Below, piece by piece: positions 11,295-21,544 of a stretch of DNA of 64,000 nucleotides. Both the position numbers and the translations under genes were made by a program. Below the pieces are notes generated by a model. The model saw only the letters and a list, made by a program, of their open reading frames with translations, was not told the origin of the DNA and searched no databases. The DNA is from Paragorgia papillata (lineage: Eukaryota > Cnidaria > Anthozoa > Scleralcyonacea > Coralliidae), in NCBI GenBank assembly GCA_035771165.1, contig JAWNZC010000234.1:3137001-3201000 (forward strand), given 5' to 3'. The stretch's first letter is position 1. Every line of letters starts with the position of its first letter.

Positions 11295-11315
11295 TTGACT
11301 GGCATAGTGTTAAAC

Positions 11316-11872
11316 CAGTGCTTCTCAACCACTCCCCCAGGGGGGTATTACAAAGTCTTGGGGGTGAATTTTAAAGAGAGGGGAATTGGGGGTGAATGGC
11401 TAAATAATGGAGAAATCGGCTCCAAGGGAAACAAATGTATTGAACATTAAAAGTCTGAAGATAGCATGCATGTGGAACCACAGTGAAATCCCTGATTGTC
11501 AAACTTTGGAAACCCAGCTATTTGTATATTAAAGTTGAATAACAAGGACATTAAGAGGCAAATGCTTTTTATAGGGGGTTAAAAAAAGAATAGAGTCAAT
11601 AGATTAATTGTTAATGATTTAATCATTAACTATAATATAATTTACACATGCCAAGATTTGGCAAGAAATAAAAGATGTGTAATCTGACACCTGCTGACTA
11701 GTGAACTGCGCAATTGTATAATATTGTCTCAAAATTCAGTAAGCTGTTATGTTATACTGTTATAGTGTTATACTACTGTTAGGAGAGAGGTAGCCTGCAA
11801 TCGTGCTCTATAGAAGGCCTGCTTGCAGGTTAAGGGAGAGGGGAATCTGAGAAAAAAGGCTGAGAAGCACTG
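11316..11872. mobile_element. hAT-type MITE with 8-bp TSD
   Basis: Ends CAGTGCTTCTCAACC and GGCTGAGAAGCACTG, flanked by TGTTAAAC at 11308-11315 and 11873-11880. The 8-bp duplication and CAGTG termini fit the hAT superfamily. Non-autonomous. Confidence 0.92.
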
Positions 11873-11880
11873 TGTTAAAC

Positions 11881-12539
11881 ATTGTTTTGAGCCTTAATGT
11901 ACACAAGTCCTAATTAACATACAATAAATTAAAAAAAGAATTGTAAAGACTAATTATTTACAAACAATTTTCTTGCAACACCAAGTTAATATGTACTCAC
12001 TTGTAATTCAGTAATTGTGCATGAATAAAAACCACAATGTGAGGGAAATGTACTCAAACCACTTCAGTCATTAAATAAACATCCACTTCTGATTTGAACT
12101 GAAGAACAATGAATTGTAATAAAATTAAGATTTGAAATATTAAAGTGCCACTACGATGGGAAAATCGTTTATCTAATTTTAATTTCAGTAAAATATAATT
12201 TGGAAGTGATGAATACCGGCGTTCTCAGTTTCTCAATATATTGTCTCTTTCTCTCACGATTTCCCCCTAGCTATGGACATAGTATAACCTGTGCCTATGG
12301 GGGGAGGAGTATAAAATATTCAATTCCCCTAGCTATAGACATAGTATAACCTGGTGCATCTGAGTTAATAGACTTCAAAACACGACCCCACAAGCTGTAT
12401 GCTTTAATTCTAATCGTGTTTAAATAAAATTTATTTCAATAGCATGGTTGAGTGACTGAACCCAACTGACGCTGCTATTGGATGATTGATTCATTATATA
12501 GAAAATACAATTGCTGACCGTACACAAGTTTGCGTAAAC
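11881..12539. other. No gene; short direct repeat
   Basis: Non-coding. 'cccctagctat.gacatagtataacctg' occurs at about 12,265 and 12,327. Confidence 0.5.
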
Positions 12540-13430
12540 GTGAATAAAAAGATAGAACAAAGACTTTCACTATGTTCTGTCATTCTGGTTTTTAGGGCAC
12601 GAGCTGTCTGGCCAATGTAGGTTTTTTCACAATGTTTACAACGGATTCTGTATACGATGCCGCAAGTAGATTCTTTGTTAATTCTATCTTTCCGTCTCTT
12701 GAAGCATCAAACTTTCAAACTGACTATTTTAATTGGTTTAAACAAAACTTTAATGTCATGTTTCAGTAATGTTCTAGAAATTCTTTCAAAAACTCATTGC
12801 GCGTTGTTGCACGTGGGTTTTTCGGTTTGCTCGAATTCTGACAACTGCCCATAAATCGTTTAGGATACCCATTGGTACTGAGAATATTTTTTATATGTTC
12901 TGTTTCTACGAGTTCGGCTGTCTGCGAAGAAGAAATGGGGTTTGCTCGGTCCAAAACAATGCTGACCACCAATCGTTTATGCTCTACTGGATGGTATGAA
13001 TTAGACTGTAGAGGCTGGTTGTATAAAAAGGTAGTTAACTTTAACTGTATTTAGGGATTAATTCTAGCAAATCAAGACCTGCGTTTGGGGAGATAACTAC
13101 GATTTAACTACTCGACAGGTAGTTAAACTGTCGAGTAGTTAAATCTGGCCACAGATATTTATACGTGTGACAATTTTCCTATAAACGTTGGTATCGATAG
13201 AACCGTTTTCAGATTCTGATGGTTGCAGTGTCAAGAAAAGAGATTGAAAAAGAGATATTATTTTCTTCCTCTACAGTACATTGAATGCTTTTATTTATGT
13301 AATTTAAATGTTTGTGAAAATCTGGTAAATGTTCGAGACGAATGAACGAATGGATATCATCAACGTAACTGCTTAAACGTCGTAGTATAAACATTGTAAA
13401 GAAGCCTACTCCCGTGAAGCAAACCATAAT
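12540..13430 (-). pseudogene. Penelope-like retroelement fragment (RT motif C to GIY-YIG)
   Basis: Minus strand: 13,427-13,209 holds 'YVDDIHSFI', the RT catalytic motif, then 'FSISFLDTATIR', the Penelope-type segment after it. After a frameshift comes 'GSIDTNVYRK'. Next is the linker (12,972-12,763) and then, in another frame near 12,686-12,540, 'CGIVYRIRCKHCEKTYIGQT', a GIY-YIG endonuclease with its Tyr-Ile-Gly and following Arg. RT followed by GIY-YIG defines EN-containing Penelope-like elements. Several frameshifts and stops make it dead. A 45-bp palindrome (13,101-13,145) interrupts it. Confidence 0.8.
13101..13145. repeat. Perfect palindrome, 18-bp arms
   Basis: gatttaactactcgacag and its inverse flank a 9-base loop. 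Related 'gtagttaa' strings occur from 13,030, suggesting a small foldback insert inside the Penelope fragment. Confidence 0.9.
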
Positions 13431-13820
13431 TTTGACTTGAAAGACGTTAAAATTTTAAACCGTTGTCTTCAATGGTCTGATAGAATGTTTTTTGAAGTCT
13501 TGTATTCCGTCTGTGACAAGAATTACATTAATGAACATGCACAAATCAACAGGGTTTATAGGAAAACCTTATCTTTTTATTCTGTCCAACGATTTAACTC
13601 GTCAAGGGGAGACGTTCGGAAAGCCATGCACGAAAGGGTTAAATGTCATGTTTGGAAATGTTAAATGTTTTACGATATCTGCTGTCGTGATACATTGGAA
13701 AAAACGGCAAAGCCAAGTCTATAGACTCTATAGGGATATGTCGCCTCTATCAGCTTAAAACACTGGTTTAGGCAAACTCTATTGAGAGTTGCTTTGTAAA
13801 TGTATAATATAACAGTATAG
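13431..13820 (-). other. Degenerate upstream part of the Penelope-like fragment
   Basis: Minus-strand frames show scattered RT-like strings with many stops. No intact ORF is supported. Confidence 0.35.
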
Positions 13821-14041
13821 TGTAAATGTTCTAGGCGTTCGCCATAAGTGTAAACACAGTAGAAAGCACTCAGAGACTGTATATACCGCTGCCAGCGGGT
13901 TATTAAGAGAAACGAGCCATCACGCTAATCTGACTAGATTACCAGACCCACACCTGTAAAAACAAAATGCTTGATTGCACTCGTTTTTTAAGGAAAAAAA
14001 CCAAACCAAACTTTGCACGTCTCTTAGCGAACGGCTGCTTT

Positions 14042-14510
14042 TCTACCGGCTGCAACCTCTCGCGAACCTTGCCACAGTTCACACGTAGTCTTGCGTTTTA
14101 AAAATGATTTTTCAGAGGAAAATTTTCACATTTCAACAATAGCCTAATTATGCAATCACTTGTCAAAGAACGAGTTCGTGGCTCATCAACAAACCACTTT
14201 TTCGACAGGTAATTGTATGATTAGGCTATTCAGTTGAAATGTCAACATTTTTCTCTTAAGGGCTGTTTACGTGAGCCGGGCTAACTCGTGTCACGAAATT
14301 CTTACATCGGCCACAAAAGGAGATTTGAATTAACGTTCGGAATAGTTTACATCTAAACTGAACTAATTCTTCTTTGTGAATTTTCAAACCAGTGAGATCC
14401 TAATCAATCACGTGAGCCCGGTTAACCGGACTAGCCCAGATAATGTCAACAGCCTCTAAAAAGGCATTTTTAAAACGGAAACTGTGGCACGGTTCATAGG
14501 GGGTTGCGAA
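14042..14510. mobile_element. Nested foldback insertions in LTR copy A
   Basis: The outer inverted arms (tgccacagtt..ttttaaaaatg) lie near 14,060-14,110 and 14,460-14,500. An inner hairpin (catttcaacaatagcctaat and its inverse) spans about 14,125-14,250. The 14,264-14,457 MITE lies inside. The block is absent from LTR copy B. Confidence 0.6.
14264..14457. mobile_element. MITE family 'GGCTGTTTAC', copy 1
   Basis: TIRs ggctgtttacgtgagccggg / ggctgttgacattatctggg. The interior is related to 34,999-35,170. Confidence 0.7.
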
Positions 14511-15540
14511 TGGCTTCGGGATAAATATCAAATTATAAACAATGGGACTGTTATGTTCATCGCTTTTTTTTTATTCGGCTAAATATTCATTTTTAACTCA
14601 TCCTTCACGTCTTCAGATATTTCCGTTTACCTTGCTTTTGAACTTGTTCGTTTTGTTTTGTTAAATATAAATTTTCCCCGCTTTTAAATAGGTAGTTTTT
14701 ATAAAAAGAAGAACAAATAATTCCACAAATGGTTGTGCAAACGTTTTCAACCAAAATGTCTAAATGTCTTTTATTGTCATTCAAATCAACCCAAAATGTT
14801 TACTACCAAAACTTGCAGCCGCAGGTCATTGAAAAAGGCGTAATGCTCTCCCATTCACATGGCTGGAAGGGCATTACGATATTTTTAGATTTCTCAGCAA
14901 CCATACAACGTGCGCCATTTGGCGTAATGACCTAAAAAGAAGTTCAGTCATATAATACATACTATACAATGAGCTTTAGCCAAAAATAGACAGAAAAGCT
15001 TACAGTAAAGTTATGAAGTAAACAAGTTGACAAAGTTTGTTGAGACATTTGGTGTAGTTCAAGAACTATAAGCTTTAAGAATTTCGACCATGTATACTTT
15101 CAACGACAGTGAGAAATTTTCCGAATTAATTCCGATATATTCCAAATAGTTTTAGATCTTTAAAAAAGCAGAAAAAAATAAGTTTTTGATCTAGCTTTAT
15201 ATTTCAAATAAAAATCACTCAGTAGCTTTGCACTGTCATATAGTTTGATATAATAAAGAAAATAATTTGCATTGCATTTCAATTTTAAGAACTGATGTTT
15301 ATACAAAACAACTTTTATGTACATATGCGTTAGCTTGGTATTTTAATTTTATCCACATTTATTTTGTGTCCACGATTTAGTTTCTAATTTAATCATTTCA
15401 TGTCAACTTTTCTAATATGTTCCGATAAATTTGAAGTAGTGTTTGCCAATTTAAGCATAGTAAATTTTCGAAAACATGTGCAGCGGTCTGCCTTTTTAAA
15501 TATATATGAACGAAGAATACGATAGTTATAACAACACACT

Positions 15541-15547
15541 TAATAGA
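15541..15547. repeat. 7-bp target duplication (left) of the 31-kb element
   Basis: TAATAGA precedes the left terminus. The same heptamer follows the right terminus at 46,566-46,572. The unoccupied LTR copy B has one related heptamer (TAAAAGC) at about 50,258. Confidence 0.75.
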
Positions 15548-15905
15548 ACGGTGGCCCACAAGTGCGAACACAAACAATAACATTTTGCACACAGACATTT
15601 AATATTCGGACACAGACATTTAATATTCGGACACAAACATTTAATATTCGGACACAAACATTTAATATTCGGACACAAACATTTCAATATTGGGACACAA
15701 ACATTTTAATGTTGGGACACAAAACATTTTAATGTTGAGAAAAAACATCTTAATGTTGGGACACAAAACATTTTAATGTTGGGACACAAAACATTTTAAT
15801 GTTGGGACACAAAACATTTTAATGTTGGACACAAATTCCCGGATGTTCGGATATAAATTCCCGGATGTTGGGATATAAACTCCCGGATATTGGGATATAA
15901 ATTCC
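15548..15905 (+). repeat. Left TIR and subterminal tandem array
   Basis: The first 50 bp are unique TIR. Then come about 15 units of about 20-23 bp (acatttaatattcggacaca, later acattttaatgttgggacac), then 'ataaattcccggatgttggg' units next to the integrase gene. The gradient of unit types is ordered from the end inward. Confidence 0.9.
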
Positions 15906-15953
15906 CTGATCTTCAAAAGAATCCCAATCACTAATGATGGATCACTCGTTAGT

Positions 15954-17134
15954 TTGCCAGATTGTAAGTCGTACGTTGAAGATGGTTTCGTTTTTTGTCC
16001 TGGATGTGGTGTAAAACTAGACAGAGAGAAAATAATAACTTTTCATTATTTCGGAAAGGGATTCGAATATGAAAAAATTGTTGTGTTCCTTGCCAAATTT
16101 CATGGTATTACGATCAGTCTTCGAACGCTGAAATACCAACTGCGTTCGTATAGTCTAAATAGGAAACAGTTTTCCGCTGACGAAGAGCTTATTCGGACAA
16201 GGATAAGTCAGGAGTTAGATGGTCCGGGAAGCATGGGAGGATATAGAACTGTTTGGCATACTTTGCGCCTAGAAGGCATTCGTGTTCCACGAAATGTGAT
16301 GGAACGTCTAAATAGAGAACTGGATCCTGAATGTTGTGAAAGACGCCGGGCAAAGCAGTTGACAAGAAGAGCGTATTTTTCATTAGGACCAAACTATTGT
16401 TGGCATATTGATGGCTATGACAAGCTCAAGCCAAACGGCTTCCCCATCCACGGTGCAATAGACGGTTATAGCCGAAAAATCTTACGGTTAAATGTTGCTA
16501 GAAGTAACAACAACCCTCACGTTGTTGCTGATTTTTATGTGAAAGCTGTGGAAGAGCATGAAAGCTGCCCATGCAACTAAAGTCCGAAGTGACTGTGGTA
16601 CCGAGAACGTAATTGTTGCTGCATTGCAAAGCTACTTTTGTGACAGTGAAGATGCGCCCCTATATGGAAGCTCTCATGATTGAAGGATGGTGGTCGCTCT
16701 TGCGGAAAAACAGAACTTCCTGGTGGATGAATTTTTTTAAAGACATGATACCGAGAGGCGAGCTAACCCAAGGGAATATATTGTAAGAAGAATGTTTATG
16801 GTTCTGTTTCAACAAATTACTTCAAGAAGATCTGGATGAAGTAAAGTTGCACTGGAACACACATTACATTAGAAGGTCTAATCACTCAAGCGTAGCAGGA
16901 AGACCTGATGAATTGTACTATTTATCGGAGTGTTTTGGTGTTCAAGAATGCCTTACAACCGTTACATAAGAAGATGTTACCTATGCATTCGAACATTTCA
17001 TTGAGCATGAAGAAGCAAACAATGATTATCAAGATTATTTTTCATATCTTGTTGAAAGAAATAATTTTCAGGTTTCCTCTCACTGGAGACAAGCCCTTGA
17101 GTTGTACCACCAACTGCTGCACTATGCTGAATGA
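15954..17134 (+). pseudogene. Zinc-ribbon + retroviral-type integrase (DDE) transposase-like protein, frameshifted
   Basis: The first part (15,954-16,580) has a CxxxxxxxxxxxxCxxC zinc ribbon (CKSYVEDGFVFCPGCG), an HTH-like region (about residues 35-85) and the start of an rve-fold catalytic core with the first Asp in 'YCWHIDGYDKL'. The frame then shifts. 'SDCGTEN' (second Asp, about 16,591) and, after another shift with a small deletion, 'IEGWW' (catalytic Glu, about 16,682) follow. Conserved downstream text runs to a stop at 17,135 with stops near 16,785 and 16,968. All three acidic residues are visible in separate frames. The frame is open upstream to about 15,900, with no ATG in phase. This family occurs as multicopy genes in cnidarians and fish. 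Here it would be the element's own integrase/transposase, now dead. Confidence 0.75.
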
Positions 17135-17449
17135 AATAATATAAAGATTTAAAATGTTGAATAAAATTGTATCTACTGATTTTACATGCTATCTGTACAT
17201 ACGTTGTTTTTAAATAATTTAGTATGGAAATCAAATTACAAGGGAGTGTGATCTGAATAAAATTTCTTGGTTATTATGTGTTATTTGGTGAGCCAATATA
17301 ATACCTCTATCAACTTCTTGATCTTTAATTATCGGAGATAGGAAAGAGAAAGGAGACCATGATTTCTTTGGTAAAATGGTCTCAATCACACAAATCTCTC
17401 CAGATTGGTTAATATTACCAATTTGGTTATAGGAATTTGACATATTTAT

Positions 17450-17775
17450 TTGAATTTATTTTTTATTATTATTTTTTTTTGAATTTATTAAATTTGCCAC
17501 TTAACGTGTGGCAGGAGAGAGGAACAGAAGTTTCGTCCCAATTGACACCAAACTCCTATGTGTAGACAACTAAGACTTAGGTGTTGATTTTACGGAGGGA
17601 GGAAAACCGGAGAACCCGGCGAAAAACCCTCGAAGCACAGGAGAGACCAACTAAACTCTACTCACATAAGTCCCAAGCTGGTGGAGAACGGGGCTATTCC
17701 CAAACGGTAACCCATCCAAGCCGTCCGACCGGGCTTAAATATTGGTGAGAGGCAGCGCCCTAACAGATGATGGAG
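17450..17775 (-). repeat. 5S rRNA-like SINE with coral-type body
   Basis: Minus strand: gcgctgcctctcaccaat, then a 5S-like control-region segment (ttaagcccgg..cttggatgggttaccgtttgggaata), a body with 'ttttcgccgggttctccggt', and an A/T-rich tail at about 17,450-17,500. Order and length (about 320 bp) fit a SINE. Confidence 0.6.
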
Positions 17776-19163
17776 GTGTTATAGAAACCAGGGTTAGATG
17801 GTGTATTAAGTCTCCTCTCTCATCAGCCCCAAGCTCATTTCCAATTCAGTTTATGATTAATTTAAGTTTTAATAGTTCTTTCATTTAAAAAAAACTTAAA
17901 TTAGCCTCAATCCACTTCAGTTTTACACATCATTTAAAGCTGGCATTTTAGAAAAACATTCAAGTATAGTTCCACGTTTTAACTTTTATTTAAGGTCCCA
18001 CTTTAAGTCTTGAAATTAAATACCCCTCCCTTACCAAGAAGCTTATTAGAGTTTTACAGTATATTAAACCAATTTACTGGAATTTACCAGTTGTAGACAC
18101 AACAGCCCTCTTGATGGTGAACCCATCTGTTTTCTTTAATTAAATTATTTTTAATAGACAAAATTAGTACGACAAAATGTTGTAACTTTTCCCAAAATGT
18201 TGTGGCTAACATTGTGACAGATGCATTGTGATCACAGTAAGAAAACTGTTGCTATGACAACCAAAATAAAAGTAATTTATAACTACAGTACATCCAACTG
18301 GGTTTGTTCATTGCAGGGTTCTCATTTTGCTGGGCACAATGGTCAAATATTGTCAGTAATGGGTATATACTGTACCAGTTTTTGAGCTTCTATAAAGTCA
18401 TATACCAGTTTATCCTTTTGGCTTTTATACTGTTATACCAATCATCACTAAGTGTTAAACAGAATAACATAATAATTAATATACCATTTAAATTTAAAGT
18501 GCATAATTATGACACAAAAATCAAGTTTATCTTATTTGAAATAACACTTGAAATTACAACAATAACTTTTGCAGTTTTTTGTTTCCATGAATTGATTTTT
18601 TGAGATATTCCAGCTTGTTTGATAATTATGTAAATGTCACATGTTGCCATGTACACTAAAGGAGTAGCCTATGCAGGGAACTCTGGTAGAGGCGGCTATA
18701 ATGAGTTATCAGAAAAGTTACATACTGTATCTTTGCTCTTATCAAACCAAATTTGAAGGAAGCATGTGCATGTTTTCCCCTGTACCACCAAACATGTAGA
18801 ATTCAAGTGATTTCATTTCATCTGTTCATAACTCATTATGCAACAAATCGCATGTGTGTGAGACAACATGTGATATTTACATATAAAAAATCCTGAAATA
18901 TCTCATAACAAAACAAGGAAACCAAAAACTGCAGCAAAATGTTATTTTGTCCTTTTAAGTTTTCTTTTCAAAAAGACAAACATAATTTGCGTGTCATGTG
19001 TACATTAAGAAGAAAAACACATAAACTAGTTCTACTTTGACATAATTATTAGCACCCTTTGCAGTTTTGAACTATGGATGGACGGGAACATAACATTAAC
19101 AGGCAGAATTTCTTTTTTCTAAATAGTGCATCCAAAAAATATATGGTAGTAGCTTTTTATGAA
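17776..19163. other. No gene recognised
   Basis: AT-rich and non-coding. 18,885-18,985 is the second copy of the dispersed repeat seen at about 50-175. Confidence 0.5.
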
Positions 19164-19414
19164 CTAAACAACACCAAATCCAAAGCCTTCCTTTAGTGCT
19201 GACAAGAACAGGTCACACACACTTTCTAAGGAATTACAGTGGACAGGAATTTTGAGCACAAGGCTACATGTTGATGCTGTTGGGCGACACTGGCAGTTTT
19301 TATCACACCCATGAATAAATGCAACATTTATTTTGTTGGCAAAGCCAAGAGGTGGTACTTCCGTGTTTCCTGTTATGAATTTAAGCAGGTCTGGCAATCC
19401 ATAGTCACCAATAC
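19164..19414 (-). CDS. HECT gene exon 5 (C-lobe with catalytic Cys)
   Basis: Acceptor tttcatttag|GTATTG. It has 'LPDLLKFITGNTEVPPLGF', then the C-lobe Cys motif 'STCSLVLKIP' and ends GFGFGVV* at 19,164. Fully open. Confidence 0.85.
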
Positions 19415-19690
19415 CTAAATGAAATATAATAAATTATTAATTGAACTGAGAAATTAAAGGTGGCAATAGTAACTTTGTAAGAAATAAGTCAATTTCTATC
19501 TGACAGACTATCAGTGATGAAAAAAAACAAAGTAAAATGCAATACATTTAGATATTAATACAAAAGTATACAATACAATTACAGTTTTTTGTATTTAATA
19601 CAGTTTTGACCTTTCATTATCTTTAATATCCAGCGCAAAATCCCTACATGCTCATTCGCTTTCGTGAGGTTCTGAAAATTCATACTCTAA

Positions 19691-19711
19691 GAGGGGGGGG
19701 GGGGGGGGGGG
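19691..19711 (+). repeat. G homopolymer in a HECT intron
   Basis: About 20 consecutive G between exons 4 and 5. Likely assembly- or polymerase-sensitive. Confidence 0.9.
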
Positions 19712-19924
19712 TCCTAAAATCTCTATTCTAAACGAGAGATTTAAAAAAAATAGGCACACCCAGGCGTGCATGTATCTACTGCGTTTAATGCCTATAGCTA
19801 CTATGGTAAAAACAATGATACTATTTTATACTTGTAACAACCTTGTGTTAATAGCTGAACAAAATTTTTGACAAAATTGATGGAATAACTCAGAGTAAAG
19901 CCATCAAGGCACAGGAAACTAAGC

Positions 19925-20062
19925 ACTAACTCTACTTATATCTGGCATGAGTTCCAAGCCCGGATAGGTGGTCACCCATTCAAATACTAACTCAATCCAA
20001 TTGGGCTTTACTCCGGTCCTCAGTGGTGAGAAGCATTGTGCTAGTAGCTTGACTATTAAAGC
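19925..20062 (-). repeat. 5S rRNA-derived SINE (SINE3-like)
   Basis: Minus strand: 'ccggagtaaagccc..ttggattgagttagtatttgaatgggtgaccacct' follows the 5S rRNA internal control region (A box to C box). The 5' third is not 5S-like, so this is a SINE, not a 5S gene. Confidence 0.6.
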
Positions 20063-20551
20063 TACGGTACTAAAAGTTATAGTCATAAAGTATAGTAGTA
20101 AAGCTTTAAGTAGGCCAATCAAGTTAACATCACTAACATCTCACAAAATTTGACTTAATACAGCATTTAAATATCTTCGTTACGACAATTTGTCAAACAA
20201 TAATGCAATCTAGTTAGAGGGTAAAGGAAATAGCTTGAGATAACAAGCATCTCGAGGATTACTACTGTAAAATTTAATAGTGAATGAAAAAGATGTCCAG
20301 CAATGTCATCAAATTATAAGAGCAACCATACATTGTTCTTCAGGACATATGCATACATGCAGTAAAAAGTGGAATAAATGTTTGCACATTCATGACACAG
20401 ATTTTGCACGACATTGACTACTGCAGGATACAATTTTACTCCATTAATACTATATATAGACTTGCGAGTTCACGCTCTCAACATAGCCTGTCATTGATAT
20501 TTGACTATTATTTTGTCATTTATAACAACAATATGCTATTTAATAGCATAT

Positions 20552-20598
20552 TTTTCTCGTGGACTACCATAGGTTTTGGATTCGTGGACTACCATAGG
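20552..20598 (+). repeat. Short tandem duplication
   Basis: 'tcgtggactaccatagg' occurs twice, 25 bp apart. Confidence 0.85.
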
Positions 20599-20797
20599 TG
20601 ATGCAAGCTTACTTTTTACAGTACATGTAGATAACTGAACTCTACTGCTAGTAACCTTAAACAGTAGAACGAAAGTACACTGTGAGCAGGCAGAACTCTA
20701 TAATTACTGGAGCAATTCTTAATTTCTTATTATTATAAACGATACAACAAACAGTATTAGAAAGACCAGCATACTGTAAGAAAATGAGAAAAATTAC

Positions 20798-21075
20798 CTT
20801 CATGAAAGAGCTTCTCAATAAAGTCACAGAAATAGTTGTAAGTACTTATTTCCAATCCCTTCTTTTGTTGTTCATTGCTATACTGCACTGAAATAAGATC
20901 ACTAAATTTTTCAGGATCCAACTGATCTTTGGAGGCATCGACAGTACTGAAGTGATCTCTCATTTGCTCTGGATTAGACTGAATACTTGCAAGAAGACCA
21001 CATACATTTAGCCCATTAGCCAAATGTGATAGCATAGGTATTCTATTTTGCACCACTTCTTTCATTAAAATTGAC
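20798..21075 (-). CDS. HECT gene exon 4
   Basis: Acceptor ttatgctag|GTCA, donor ATGAAG|GTAATT. Encodes 'LSHLANGLNVCGLLASIQ' and 'VQYSNEQQKKGLE', typical of the middle of G2E3-type HECT domains. Confidence 0.8.
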
Positions 21076-21204
21076 CTAGCATAAATATAAATTATAGAAA
21101 ATAATCTATTACTGGTATTTAAGGGGGCTCTCTTCCATTTAAATGGTTAGACTGGTCAGTTTGCTAAAATAGAACGCAATATGTTTGAGGCTTGAACCTG
21201 TCAG

Positions 21205-21252
21205 ACAATCGAAATATAGTAAGGTTTGATATACTGCCGAAACACAGAACGT
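21205..21252. repeat. Left inverted repeat flanking the LINE
   Basis: About 48 bp including tcgaaatatagtaaggtttg. It is inverted at 25,666-25,713 with few differences. Confidence 0.85.
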
Positions 21253-21520
21253 AGGAGTCCCTTCAGATGTAGTTGAGACTAAAGGGTTTTTAAAGTTATC
21301 TAAAGAAGCTCTATTGGGTGAAGCCGTAAACATGACGCCCACATGTGGTCGGGCTCTGTGGATTAACTAAGCTATCATCTCACTATAAACACAGAGAAGT
21401 GTCTACTTGTCCTTATGGTCATATTATGGAGCACGATCTTGGGGTTTCTGTGGAAATACGGCGACCAATTTATATGAAAGTCATCGTTTCAGACCGTCTA
21501 ACTGGACATAGAATATTCAC

Positions 21521-21544
21521 GATATTGAATTGAATCCTGGTCCA
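21521..21544 (+). other. 2A-like ribosome-skipping motif at LINE ORF start
   Basis: The frame reads H-DIELNPGP-TQ and continues directly into the endonuclease. A TAG lies three codons upstream of the motif in this copy. The D-x-E-x-NPGP signature is known from CR1-type elements. Confidence 0.65.

Larger units (their letters stand above)
13821..15547 (+). repeat. LTR-like repeat 'R', copy A, left part
   Basis: It begins tgtaaatgttctaggcg and matches 48,744-50,264 along its length. At 15,547 the match stops exactly where the 31-kb element begins, and the rest of the LTR resumes at 46,565. Copy A carries an extra block at about 14,010-14,560 that copy B lacks. Confidence 0.8.
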
